Shown: positions 24,485 through 32,792 of the stretch, one piece after another
Numbering within the stretch: the stretch's first letter is position 1
Layout of the letters: each line of letters opens with the position of its first letter
Assembly (NCBI RefSeq): GCF_007097145.1
Contig: NZ_VJVZ01000006.1
Location: 186,001-250,000 of the forward strand
DNA from: Flavobacterium zepuense
GTDB taxonomy: Bacteria > Bacteroidota > Bacteroidia > Flavobacteriales > Flavobacteriaceae
Reading direction: 5' to 3'
DNA length: 64,000 nt
Position numbers and translations under genes: made by a program
The notes under the pieces: model-generated
Told to the model about the DNA's origin: nothing
Database searches by the model: none
The model's input: the letters and a program-made list of their open reading frames with translations, nothing else

Positions 24485-26653
24485 ATGATAAGCATAACAG
24501 ACAAAACCTTAAAAGACCTTGAATTTGGCACAGTGCTGGAAGCCGTTGCCGGCAGCTGCACAACAGAGCCGGGCATGGAAAAAGCGCTGTTGATAACGCC
24601 GCTAAAAGACAAAGAAAGCCTGATGGAAGTGCTAAAGCAAACATCAGAGTTCGTGTCTTCTTTTGATAATAACAACGCGCTGCCCAACCACGGGTTTGAG
24701 CCTATAACCAAAGAGGTTAAATTTCTTGCCATAGAAGATAGTTACCTGGATGCGCCTGCCTTCAGGAAAATTGCTGTGGTAAGCGAAACCGTAAACACGC
24801 TGGTAAAATTCCTTGAGAAGTTTAACGACTACTATCCTACCCTTAACAACAGGGCGTTACAGGTAGAATATACCAAAGACATCTTAAAATATATCGATAA
24901 GATAGTCGATAAATACGGCGAGGTAAAAGACGACGCATCTCCACAGTTACAGGAAATCCGCCGTGAAATGAACCTTGTAAAGATCAAGATCAACCAAAGT
25001 TTTACTTCGGCATTAAGCCAGTACAACGGCCTTGGATACCTTGATGACATTAAGGAAAGTGTGGTAGAAAACCGACGCGTACTGGCCGTATCTGCTATGT
25101 ACCGCCGCAAAGTAAAAGGGTCTATATTGGGCAGCTCTAAAACGGGCAGCATTGCCTACATAGAACCCGAAGCTACGTTGCGCTTTTCGCGGGAGCTTAA
25201 TAACTTTGAGTACGAAGAAAAAGAAGAGGTTAAGCGTATTTTATTGCAGCTGTCTAACCTGATACGCCCGTTTGTACCATTATTGTATGACTATCAGGAA
25301 TTCCTGACCGACATTGATGTGATATCCGGCAAGGCAAAATATGCCAAAAGGATTAACGGTATACTGCCGGGAATTAATGAGGGACGGAGGCTGTACTTCC
25401 GCGAGGCCTACCATCCTATATTATTTAGCAGCAACAGGCAAAAAAATAAGCCAACGTTTCCGCAGACAATAGAATTAACGCCTGAGAACCGTATCATCGT
25501 GATTTCGGGCCCAAATGCCGGTGGTAAAAGTATTACCCTTAAAACCATTGGACTGCTGCAATTAATGCTGCAATGCGGCCTGCTGATACCCGTACACGAG
25601 CGTAGCGAAACCTTTTTGTTCGACAGGATAATGACCGATATTGGCGATAACCAGTCGATCGAGAATCATTTAAGTACGTACAGTTACCGTCTTAAAAACA
25701 TGAACTACTTTTTAAAGAAGTGTAATGATAAGACGCTGTTTTTAATAGACGAATTTGGAACAGGGTCGGATCCTGAACTGGGTGGCGCTTTGGCAGAGAT
25801 ATTCTTGGAAGAATTTTACCACCGCGAGGCTTTCGGGATCATAACCACCCACTACACCAATTTAAAGATATTGGCTAACGAGCTACCTTTTGCCACCAAT
25901 GCCAACATGCTTTTTGACGAGAAATCGCTGGAGCCTATGTACAAGCTTATTCTGGGCCAGGCAGGTAGTTCTTTTACCTTTGAGGTTGCCCAGAAAAACG
26001 GCATACCGTACGGACTTATAAACCGTGCTAAAAAGAAGATTGAAGGCAGCAAGGTGCGTTTTGATAAAACCATTGCTACCCTGCAAAAAGAGCGCTCTAA
26101 GCTGGAAAAAACCTCTCAAACCCTTAAAGAAGAAGAGGTTCGCGCCCGCGAAGAAGGCAAAAAAATGGAGAATATTAATACCCGTATCCAGCAAAAGCTC
26201 GAAAGCTACCAGGAACTGTATGATGCCAACCAGCGCCTTATTTATATGGGTCAGAAACTGGATGATATCAGCGAGAAATACTTTAACAGTAAGAATAAGA
26301 AAGACCTTATTGGCGAATTCCTTAAAATGGTAGAGATAGAAAACTCTAAACGCAAAAAGGTTACGCCAAAAGAAAAAAAGGTTATTGAGGTTAAGCAAAA
26401 AGAAGTAATTGCCGAAGTTGAAGTTAAGGTTGAGGAAATTCGTCAGGAAAAGAAAGAGAAAAAGATAAAAGAAAAGAGCGTAGAAAAGCCCAAGGCCATA
26501 CTAAAAATTGGCGACCGTGTGCGCATGATAGATGGTAAAGCCGTTGGTACCCTTGATGCTATAGAGCGTAAAAAAGCCACGGTAAACTATGGCATGTTTA
26601 CCTCTAAAGTTGATTTAGAATCGTTGGAGCTGGTTGAGGCTATGAAGAAATAA
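24485..26653 (+). CDS. mutS2: MutS2-type ATPase without Smr domain
   Basis: A 722-residue MutS2 family protein. The helical core comes first, then the ABC-type ATPase: Walker A GPNAGGKS (342-349), Walker B FLIDEFGTGSDPELGG, and the ITTHYTNLK switch. A long Lys/Glu-rich coiled coil (about 520-680) follows, and the chain ends with a short KOW-like beta domain (ILKIGDRVRMIDGKAVGTLDAI). MutS2 binds branched DNA and suppresses recombination; in Bacillus it rescues collided ribosomes. The C-terminal Smr nuclease domain of typical MutS2 (about 780 residues) is absent here, so any nuclease step would need another protein. The DCC gene follows 40 bases later. Confidence 0.92.
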   Translation: MISITDKTLKDLEFGTVLEAVAGSCTTEPGMEKALLITPLKDKESLMEVLKQTSEFVSSFDNNNALPNHGFEPITKEVKFLAIEDSYLDAPAFRKIAVVSETVNTLVKFLEKFNDYYPTLNNRALQVEYTKDILKYIDKIVDKYGEVKDDASPQLQEIRREMNLVKIKINQSFTSALSQYNGLGYLDDIKESVVENRRVLAVSAMYRRKVKGSILGSSKTGSIAYIEPEATLRFSRELNNFEYEEKEEVKRILLQLSNLIRPFVPLLYDYQEFLTDIDVISGKAKYAKRINGILPGINEGRRLYFREAYHPILFSSNRQKNKPTFPQTIELTPENRIIVISGPNAGGKSITLKTIGLLQLMLQCGLLIPVHERSETFLFDRIMTDIGDNQSIENHLSTYSYRLKNMNYFLKKCNDKTLFLIDEFGTGSDPELGGALAEIFLEEFYHREAFGIITTHYTNLKILANELPFATNANMLFDEKSLEPMYKLILGQAGSSFTFEVAQKNGIPYGLINRAKKKIEGSKVRFDKTIATLQKERSKLEKTSQTLKEEEVRAREEGKKMENINTRIQQKLESYQELYDANQRLIYMGQKLDDISEKYFNSKNKKDLIGEFLKMVEIENSKRKKVTPKEKKVIEVKQKEVIAEVEVKVEEIRQEKKEKKIKEKSVEKPKAILKIGDRVRMIDGKAVGTLDAIERKKATVNYGMFTSKVDLESLELVEAMKK

Positions 26654-26693
26654 CGGTTCGATTTACCAATGGCTTAATGTAACAGTTTGAAGT

Positions 26694-27107
26694 ATGGAAA
26701 ATTTACCAAAAGATAAAAAGATAATATTGTTTGATGGCGTTTGCAACCTTTGCGACGCCACCGTACAATTTATTATAAAGCACGATAAAAAAGATATCTT
26801 TAGGTTTGTACCTATACAAAGCGATCTTGGGCAGCAAATTATCCAACACATTGGTATTGATACTTTTAAAACCGATTCTATAATTTTATACGAACCCGGA
26901 AAGGCTTATTACTATAAAGCCCAGGCGGCTTTAAAAATAGCCACAGCTTTACGTGGAATTTTTAAACTAATGGGTATTTTTAATATTTTACCTAACGGAT
27001 TATCCAATTCGGTTTACGATTATGTAGCTAAAAACCGCTATAAATGGTACGGCAAAAAAGACGAATGCATGATTCCCACACCCCAAATGAGGGCTAAATT
27101 TTTGTAA
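26694..27107 (+). CDS. DCC-family thiol-disulfide oxidoreductase-like protein (DUF393)
   Basis: A 137-residue protein with the defining motif DGVCNLC (Cys17 and Cys20) directly after the first beta strand, as in a thioredoxin-like fold. The family (DUF393) is predicted to be redox active, but its substrates are not established. A hydrophobic segment around residues 75-100 (ALKIATALRGIFKLMGIFNIL) may dock to a membrane. There is no signal peptide. It follows mutS2 closely and probably shares its transcript. Confidence 0.87.
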   Translation: MENLPKDKKIILFDGVCNLCDATVQFIIKHDKKDIFRFVPIQSDLGQQIIQHIGIDTFKTDSIILYEPGKAYYYKAQAALKIATALRGIFKLMGIFNILPNGLSNSVYDYVAKNRYKWYGKKDECMIPTPQMRAKFL

Positions 27108-27132
27108 ATATTGCGGATTTCCCGTAATATTT
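27106..27132 (+). terminator. Possible terminator after the DCC gene
   Basis: An 11-bp stem AAATATTGCGG / CCGTAATATTT (one G-U pair) with a 5-base loop overlaps the stop codon and is followed by only a short TTTCG. Confidence 0.4.
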
Positions 27133-27151
27133 CGTCCGTCACAAAATGAGC

Positions 27152-27159
27152 TAATTTTG
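27152..27159 (+). promoter_or_regulatory. Candidate -7 box (TAATTTTG)
   Basis: TAnnTTTG match in the 213-base gap before the subtilase gene; it would leave a leader of about 155 bases. No other feature is seen in the gap apart from AT-rich runs. Confidence 0.3.
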
Positions 27160-27320
27160 TTACATCACTTATTAAACTTTTGTTAAGAGTCTTTCAAATC
27201 CTGTGAAATTATTTTTTTTTAAATTAAATAAATATGCCACATCAATAGCTGTGCCGCTTTTTTTACAAAATTTTAACAATAATATTTCAATTAGATTTAT
27301 CATAATCTTAAAATAATATT

Positions 27321-29303
27321 ATGAAGAAATCTTACCTTATTATCGCGTTTGGGCTTGCAATTACAACTCAGGCCCAAACTCCACAAGAAGTTGCTAAAAT
27401 AACTTCGGATTATGACATTCCCAAACTTACTGCACTAAGTAAGGATTTTAAAGCTTTAGCAGAAAAGGAGAAAGCCTCTGCTATGGTTCTTGCAAAACAA
27501 AACGGATGGCCAATTACCATACAAAACCCCGATGGGAGCTTTAGTGAGTTAATTAAAGTAATTGACGACGCACCTATATATTATTCAACAAGCAATGTTA
27601 ACGCGGCAAGATCTACGCGAACAAATTTTTTAAACTCAGGCGGTGCATTAGGTACCAATTTAGATGGTAATAACATGAAAGTTCATGTTTGGGATGGCGG
27701 GGGTGTACGTAGCACACACCAGGAACTTACCGGTAGGGTAACTTATGGTGATTCACCCAATATAAGTATTCTATCTAACAATAATCATGCTACCCATGTT
27801 ACAGGTACAATTATTGCAAAAGGCATAACTGCAATCGCCAAAGGCATGGCAACAAAAGCTTCGGCTACTACTTACGACTGGACCAATGATCTTAGCGAAG
27901 CTATGGCGGCTACAACAACCGGAATGCTGTTATCTAATCATTCTTATGGTATTGGTGAATCTCCGTCTAATCCAATTCCCGATTGGCTATTTGGAGCTTA
28001 TAACGCTGATTCTAAGAATTGGGATTATGTAATGTACAATGCTCCTTACTATTTAATGGTTGCATCTGCAGGTAATGACGGTTTACAAAATTATAACGAC
28101 ACTCCATTAGCTCAGGGATATGATAAATTAACACATTTTAAAGTATCTAAAAACAGTCTTGTTGTAGCCAATGCGCAAGATGCTGTTATAGATAACAATG
28201 GTAAACTTATTTCTGTAAACATCAATAATACGAGTAGCCAGGGACCTACAGATGATCTAAGAATAAAACCCGATATTAGCGGTAATGGTACAGATGTGTA
28301 TTCCACATACTATACTACTAATATCGCCTATGAAACGTTATCCGGTACATCTATGGCAGCTCCAAATGTAACTGGTACCTTATTACTGCTACAGGAGTAC
28401 AGCCGCAATTTAAATGGGGTATTTATGAAAGCCGCCACGCTAAAGGGCCTTGCTATGCATACTGCAGATGATTTTAATGTCCAGGGGCCGGACGCTATTA
28501 GCGGATGGGGCTTGCTTAATGGATTAAAAGCTGCAAAAGCTATGTCTGGTAACGGTACTACAAGTATTGTAGATGAAAGGATACTTGCAAATAATGAGAG
28601 CTACTTTATAACGGTAAATTCCGATGGTGTAAGTCCGCTCGAAGCCTCAATTTCCTGGACGGATAAGCAGCCACCAAGCGTACAGGAAACGGCTTCAGAC
28701 ATAAATGAAAATACTCCAAAGCTAATGGAAGATCTTGATATCAGAATAATAAAAAATGCAACAACTTACTACCCGTATAAACTTTTAACTGCTACCACTA
28801 ATGGCCTTGGAGATAATACAAGAGATCCTTTTGAAAAAGTTACAGTAAATAATGCATCAGGACAATATACAATATCCGTAAAGCATAAAGGTACTTTGAT
28901 AGGTGCAAACAAAGCTTACTCTTTAATTATAACGGGAATAACCTCGCCTGTTAGTTCAGGTAAAATGGCTTTAGCTGATGATAAAAAAGAAACCGGCAAT
29001 CAAAATGCCCAGATAATAACTGTAGGCGAAGCAGTTATAAATTCGGTTAACTCAAATTCCGGTTTTAATGCACTAACAATGTATCCTAACCCTACATCAT
29101 CTTTAGTAACGCTAAACCTTGCGAATGGAAAAATAGTATCGTTATCAATTATGAGCATTGATGGGAAAATTGTAAATATCAAGATGATTGACGCTGCCAC
29201 CACAGCAGATTTAGATGTTAGTATGTTAGAAAAAGGTATATACATTGTAGCTGTACAAACAAACGATGGAAAAACTTACAGCGAAAAATTGTTCATAAAA
29301 TAA
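27321..29303 (+). CDS. T9SS-exported subtilisin-like serine protease (S8)
   Basis: A 660-residue secreted protease. Signal peptide 1-18, then a propeptide-like region to about 110, and the S8 domain with catalytic Asp125 (VHVWDGGG), His156 (NNHATHVTGT) and Ser344 (LSGTSMAAPN). A beta-sandwich (about 415-545, ISWTDKQPP, YTISVKHKG) follows, and a type A T9SS sorting domain closes it (MYPNPTSSLVTLNL to YSEKLFIK, about 587-660). It should be carried over the outer membrane by T9SS and act outside the cell on proteins. It is monocistronic with a strong bidirectional terminator. Confidence 0.92.
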   Translation: MKKSYLIIAFGLAITTQAQTPQEVAKITSDYDIPKLTALSKDFKALAEKEKASAMVLAKQNGWPITIQNPDGSFSELIKVIDDAPIYYSTSNVNAARSTRTNFLNSGGALGTNLDGNNMKVHVWDGGGVRSTHQELTGRVTYGDSPNISILSNNNHATHVTGTIIAKGITAIAKGMATKASATTYDWTNDLSEAMAATTTGMLLSNHSYGIGESPSNPIPDWLFGAYNADSKNWDYVMYNAPYYLMVASAGNDGLQNYNDTPLAQGYDKLTHFKVSKNSLVVANAQDAVIDNNGKLISVNINNTSSQGPTDDLRIKPDISGNGTDVYSTYYTTNIAYETLSGTSMAAPNVTGTLLLLQEYSRNLNGVFMKAATLKGLAMHTADDFNVQGPDAISGWGLLNGLKAAKAMSGNGTTSIVDERILANNESYFITVNSDGVSPLEASISWTDKQPPSVQETASDINENTPKLMEDLDIRIIKNATTYYPYKLLTATTNGLGDNTRDPFEKVTVNNASGQYTISVKHKGTLIGANKAYSLIITGITSPVSSGKMALADDKKETGNQNAQIITVGEAVINSVNSNSGFNALTMYPNPTSSLVTLNLANGKIVSLSIMSIDGKIVNIKMIDAATTADLDVSMLEKGIYIVAVQTNDGKTYSEKLFIK

Positions 29304-29320
29304 TAATGATTATTTAGTAC

Positions 29321-29355
29321 ATATAAAGCCCTATGCGTTGCATAGGGCTTTATAT
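29321..29355. terminator. Bidirectional terminator between convergent genes
   Basis: Perfect 16-bp stem (ATATAAAGCCCTATGC and complement) with a 3-base loop between the subtilase (ends 29303) and the YciO/Sua5 gene (ends 29382). Only short T-rich tails flank it (TTTAAA on the plus strand). Confidence 0.8.
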
Positions 29356-29381
29356 TTAAAAGCTATATATATATATAATTG

Positions 29382-30002
29382 CTAAAAAATATCCGGGTCG
29401 CCTTTACCTTCCCTTACCACCACCGGCTCATCTCCCGAAAGATCGATAATTGTAGAGGCCACATTATCGCCATAACCGCCGTCAATTACCACATCTACAA
29501 GGTTTTGCCATTTCTCAAAGATCAATTCCGGGTCCGTTGAGTACTCAATTACTTCATCATCATCATAAATAGAGGTAGAAACTATAGGGTTACCTAAAAG
29601 CTTCACTATTTCTATGGCAATGTTGTTATCCGGCACACGGATACCTACCGTAGTTTTGTTTTTAAAAGCCTTGGGAAGGTTGTTGTTACCGGGTAAAATA
29701 AAGGTATAAGCGCCTGGTAAAGAGCGCTTAAGAATTTTAAAAGTAGCGGTATCAATTTGCTTTACGTAGTCGGATATATTACTCAGATCGCTGCATACAA
29801 ACGAGAAGTTAGCCTTCTCCAGCTTGATGCCTTTTATCTTGGCAATCCGCTCTAAGGCTTTGGTATTGGTAATATCGCAGCCCAAACCATATACAGTATC
29901 AGTAGGATAGATAATTATACCGCCATCCTGCAATACCTTTACAACACGGGCAATCTCCTTCTCATTAGGGTTTTGAGGGTATATTTTTATAAACTGGGCC
30001 AT
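29382..30002 (-). CDS. Sua5/YciO/YrdC family protein
   Basis: A 206-residue protein of the YrdC-like superfamily. TsaC/Sua5 members make threonylcarbamoyl-AMP for the t6A modification of tRNA; the YciO subgroup has the same fold and less certain activity. Visible are the N-terminal PTDTVYGLGCD motif, the RSLPGAYTFIL segment, GIRVPDN, and the C-terminal DLSGDEPVVVREGKGD. The length of 206 and the shortened nucleotide region point to the YciO type. A partner of the same pathway, tsaE, is at the right edge of the window, but the two are not linked. It is cytoplasmic. Confidence 0.87.
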   Translation of the reverse strand: MAQFIKIYPQNPNEKEIARVVKVLQDGGIIIYPTDTVYGLGCDITNTKALERIAKIKGIKLEKANFSFVCSDLSNISDYVKQIDTATFKILKRSLPGAYTFILPGNNNLPKAFKNKTTVGIRVPDNNIAIEIVKLLGNPIVSTSIYDDDEVIEYSTDPELIFEKWQNLVDVVIDGGYGDNVASTIIDLSGDEPVVVREGKGDPDIF

Positions 30003-30112
30003 AACAAAGTTCAGGGTTTAGGGTTCAAAGTTTGGGGTTGTAACTCATATTCATAAAGTTACGGCATATTAAGCAGGTACGAAAAGTATTAACAAATTTT
30101 AATACTTATGCG

Positions 30113-30625
30113 CTACTCAAAATTGTCGTAAATGCGCTCAAACTCCTTCATATTCTCCCATTTTTGGCGAAATGCCTCATTTTGAACGGCAGCAATACGC
30201 GCTTTAAAATTTGGCGCCATGCCGTTAGCCACCACATAGTCAACTACTTGCTTATATGAATTTAGCATGCTTTTATAGAATGAGCCATAGCGCATTTCGC
30301 GCTTAGCAGAGTATTTTTGGGCGGTTTCTATGTTAAACAGCATAATATCAGCCAGTACGAAAGGGTCTACGCCCAGCGTTAAAAAGTGTTTTATGTATTT
30401 TTGTGCTACAGACCGCCTTAGTTTAGGGCGTTTACTCTTCGTTGGGAAGTACTCATTGGCAATCTTAACCTTAGCTTCCTGCTCCAGCTTCTCCTCCTTA
30501 GGGTTAAATACAAAGTCGTAATAGGCCTTAACATCGGCAAATTTTTCGTACAGCGCCAGCAGCTGCTCCTCCAGGTCTTCCTTGGGTAAAGAAACGAGGT
30601 ATTTTTTAAGGTTGCGTTTACTCAT
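30113..30625 (-). CDS. Conserved hypothetical protein (DUF6155-like)
   Basis: A 170-residue, mostly helical and strongly basic protein (MSKRNLKKYLVSLPKEDLEE start). It resembles the DUF6155 family as I remember it; I cannot verify this. There are no cysteines, signal peptide or membrane segments. Conserved-looking blocks are YYDFVFNPKEEKL and SKRPKLRRSVAQKYIKHF. Function is unknown. It diverges from the gene at 30754, with a promoter-like pair between them at 30682-30710. Confidence 0.65.
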   Translation of the reverse strand: MSKRNLKKYLVSLPKEDLEEQLLALYEKFADVKAYYDFVFNPKEEKLEQEAKVKIANEYFPTKSKRPKLRRSVAQKYIKHFLTLGVDPFVLADIMLFNIETAQKYSAKREMRYGSFYKSMLNSYKQVVDYVVANGMAPNFKARIAAVQNEAFRQKWENMKEFERIYDNFE

Positions 30626-30681
30626 ATTACCCCAAAATTAAGGGATAATTTGAGTGTTGCAATAAATTATAAAAAAAGATA

Positions 30682-30710
30682 TTGAAAAAATATATAAAAT
30701 ACTATTTTTG
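30682..30710 (+). promoter_or_regulatory. Flavobacterial promoter TTG-N18-TATTTTTG
   Basis: TTG at 30682-30684 and TATTTTTG at 30703-30710 with 18 bases between fit the Bacteroidota consensus fully. Because transcription would start near 30717, the TTG at 30682 cannot be the start codon of the following gene. Confidence 0.65.
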
Positions 30711-30753
30711 CAATTCCTTAAATAAGTCGAAAAAAACTAAACTACCTTTTACT

Positions 30754-31122
30754 GTGGAAAATCCGAGTGCACAAAAACTGATCAATAAAATACAGCTTGA
30801 CCTGTTTAAAAAAGGTTTTGATGCGGAAGTATTGATAGCCGACCTTAAAAAATTACGCGAGTATTCGCTGGAAGAGCAAAACCCAGTGTTAACTAAAGCT
30901 ATACGCTTAACGTATGAGCACCTGGAGGCAAACGGAGCTTTGCTTATCCCTATCCCTGATGATGAGCCTTTAGAAGAAGGTGAAGAAGCTACACCAGCTG
31001 CCACTCCTACCGAGAACGATCTTGATAGCCTTGAATATTTAATTTCGCTTTTTAGCGATCTTAGCCATAAAAATAACCTGTTAGACCTTAAAGAATACAA
31101 CAAAGCGTTCCTTGCTTTTTAG
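30754..31122 (+). CDS. Conserved hypothetical acidic protein
   Basis: A 122-residue protein starting at GTG 30754 (reads VENPSAQKLINKIQLDLFKKG). The frame is open further upstream, but that part overlaps a clear promoter and codes a Lys-rich stretch unlike the rest. The body is helical (ADLKKLREYSLEEQNPVLTKAIRL) with an acidic, Pro/Ala-rich linker (DEPLEEGEEATPAATP) and a second helical region. I recognise similar proteins only as flavobacterial hypotheticals. Short length, own promoter and own terminator make it a solid one-gene unit. Function unknown. Confidence 0.7.
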   Translation: MENPSAQKLINKIQLDLFKKGFDAEVLIADLKKLREYSLEEQNPVLTKAIRLTYEHLEANGALLIPIPDDEPLEEGEEATPAATPTENDLDSLEYLISLFSDLSHKNNLLDLKEYNKAFLAF

Positions 31123-31147
31123 TAACTTATAAGTTCTTACAAGATCT

Positions 31148-31173
31148 AAAGCCGTTTGTTTACAAGCGGCTTT
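31148..31173 (+). terminator. Intrinsic terminator of the 30754 gene
   Basis: A 12-bp stem AAAGCCGTTTGT / ACAAGCGGCTTT with one G-U pair and a 2-base loop, followed by TTTATTT. Confidence 0.85.
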
Positions 31174-31225
31174 TTTATTTGCGTAATTTCCTGCTTATAG
31201 TGCATTATCAAAACCATGTCTTACT

Positions 31226-31233
31226 TACCTTTG
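31226..31233 (+). promoter_or_regulatory. Candidate -7 box (TACCTTTG)
   Basis: TAnnTTTG match 21 bases before the ATG at 31255, just after a terminator, as expected for the DUF3817-mscM unit. Confidence 0.45.
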
Positions 31234-31254
31234 CAAAAATTTTAAAAATTCATT

Positions 31255-31542
31255 ATGGTTCGTTTCTTTAAAATAATAGCAACCCTGGAGGGTATTTCTT
31301 TGCTTATATTGTTCTTTATAGCCATGCCGCTAAAGTATTTTTTTGATACGCCTGAGTTTATACGCCCGGCGGGAATGGCACACGGCGTACTTTTTATAGG
31401 GTATGTTGTGTTGGCTTTTATGCTAAAAATGGAACAGGAGTGGCCGGTTAAAAAGCTGCTTATTGTATTGTTAGCTTCTGTTGTGCCGTTTGGCACTTTT
31501 TACATTGAGTGGAAATACTTTGGCAAGCAGCAGAACAGCTAA
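31255..31542 (+). CDS. DUF3817 family small membrane protein
   Basis: A 95-residue protein with three hydrophobic helices (about 9-28, 40-60 and 65-84). The start FFKIIATLEGISLLILFFIAMPLKYF, with its conserved Glu, and the GMAHGVLFIGYVVLAFML segment with a buried His are typical of DUF3817, whose function is unknown. Its stop TAA at 31540-31542 shares one base with the ATG of the following channel gene, so the two are translationally coupled. Confidence 0.82.
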   Translation: MVRFFKIIATLEGISLLILFFIAMPLKYFFDTPEFIRPAGMAHGVLFIGYVVLAFMLKMEQEWPVKKLLIVLLASVVPFGTFYIEWKYFGKQQNS

Positions 31543-32792
31543 TGAAAGAAAAGGAATATAACTGGCTGTACACCATTTTAAGGGATATGGATTTTAGCCG
31601 TACAACATCGTTGTATGCTAACCTTATCTTTAACCTTATTGTTATTGCAATTATTACAATAATCATAGATAAGGTTGCCAAAAAAGTGCTGGTTGTGGTA
31701 ATGAATCTTATTGCCCGTAAAACAAAAACATCGTTTGATGATTTTGTTGTGCAAAATAAAACGCCACAGTATGTTGCCCACTTAATACCGCTTGTGTTTA
31801 TTTATAAGGTGGTACCGTTGGCCTTAAAATCATTTACCTACTGGGAATATGTCTTTTCTAAGGGTATTACAGCTTTTATATTATTGCTTAGCCTCTGGAT
31901 CATCCGCAGTATATTTAACTCGCTTAGAGACTACCTAAAACTGCAACCAGACTATAATGATAAACCTATTGACAGCTACATACAGGTTGTCATGATCATG
32001 CTATGGATATTTGCTATTACAGCAATAGTGCTTATTCTCTTTAATACCTCTATGACGGCGCTTATCAGTACTTTTGGTGCTATTTCTGCCTTAGTAATTG
32101 TTATCTTTAAAGATACTATCCTGGGTTTGGTGGCCAGCATTCAGGTTACGATAAATGACATTGTAAGAATTGGCGACTGGATAACTATTGAGAAATTTGG
32201 TGCCGATGGCGATGTTATAGAAATTAACCTTGCAACCGTTAAGGTTAGGAATTTTGATAACACCACCACAACTATACCTACGTACAGCCTTATATCCGAC
32301 TCTTTTAAGAACTGGCGCGGTATGCTGGATTCTGACGGCAGGCGCATTAAGCGCCATATTCTTATAAAAGCCAATAGTGTACGCTTTTTACACGAAAGTG
32401 AGTTAGCCGACCTGAAAAAAATTCAACTTATATCAGATTACCTCGATAACCGAAAAGCTGATATTGATAAATATAATGAACAGAATAATATAGATAAGGC
32501 TTTATCTATTAATGGGCGCAACCTTACTAATTTAGGTGTTTTTAGAAAGTACATTACCAGTTATATAGAAAAGCACCCGGGGGTTAATAAGGACATGAAC
32601 ATTATGTGCCGCCACCTTCAACCAACCGAGAAAGGCATTCCTATTGAAATTTATGTATTTACAAGCGATAAGCGCTGGATAAACCACGAGTACATTATGG
32701 CCGATATTTTTGACCATATAATTGCGTCGGTAGCATATTTTGATCTTGAAATATTCGAATTACCTACCGGTAAAGGATATGTAGATGCCTAA
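31542..32792 (+). CDS. MscS-family mechanosensitive channel (YbdG/MscM-like)
   Basis: A 416-residue inner-membrane channel that opens under membrane tension and releases solutes on osmotic downshock. Five hydrophobic helices are visible; the pore-lining helix and the beta domain carry ALVIVIFKDTILGLVASIQVTINDIVRIGDWI and the following KFGADGDVIEINLATVKVRNFDNTTTTIPT, very like E. coli YbdG, the miniconductance channel, which has the same length. A GTG start at 31509 is possible, but ATG 31542 overlaps the upstream stop (TAATG) and fits the family. Its stop codon overlaps that of the convergent holA gene by two bases, with no spacer. Confidence 0.88.
   Translation: MKEKEYNWLYTILRDMDFSRTTSLYANLIFNLIVIAIITIIIDKVAKKVLVVVMNLIARKTKTSFDDFVVQNKTPQYVAHLIPLVFIYKVVPLALKSFTYWEYVFSKGITAFILLLSLWIIRSIFNSLRDYLKLQPDYNDKPIDSYIQVVMIMLWIFAITAIVLILFNTSMTALISTFGAISALVIVIFKDTILGLVASIQVTINDIVRIGDWITIEKFGADGDVIEINLATVKVRNFDNTTTTIPTYSLISDSFKNWRGMLDSDGRRIKRHILIKANSVRFLHESELADLKKIQLISDYLDNRKADIDKYNEQNNIDKALSINGRNLTNLGVFRKYITSYIEKHPGVNKDMNIMCRHLQPTEKGIPIEIYVFTSDKRWINHEYIMADIFDHIIASVAYFDLEIFELPTGKGYVDA

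Noticed and set aside
25883..26398. 171-codon minus-strand frame opposite the mutS2 coiled coil
   Set aside because: Leu/Phe-rich translation is the antisense image of Lys/Glu-rich coiled-coil codons.
29362..29380. TATATATATATATA run
   Set aside because: Simple AT run after a terminator in an AT-rich genome; no structure or repeat array.
32789..32792. Overlapping stop codons of the convergent mscM-like and holA genes
   Set aside because: Unusual in being without any spacer, but such overlaps are common in compact genomes and no terminator is lost that is needed by either family.
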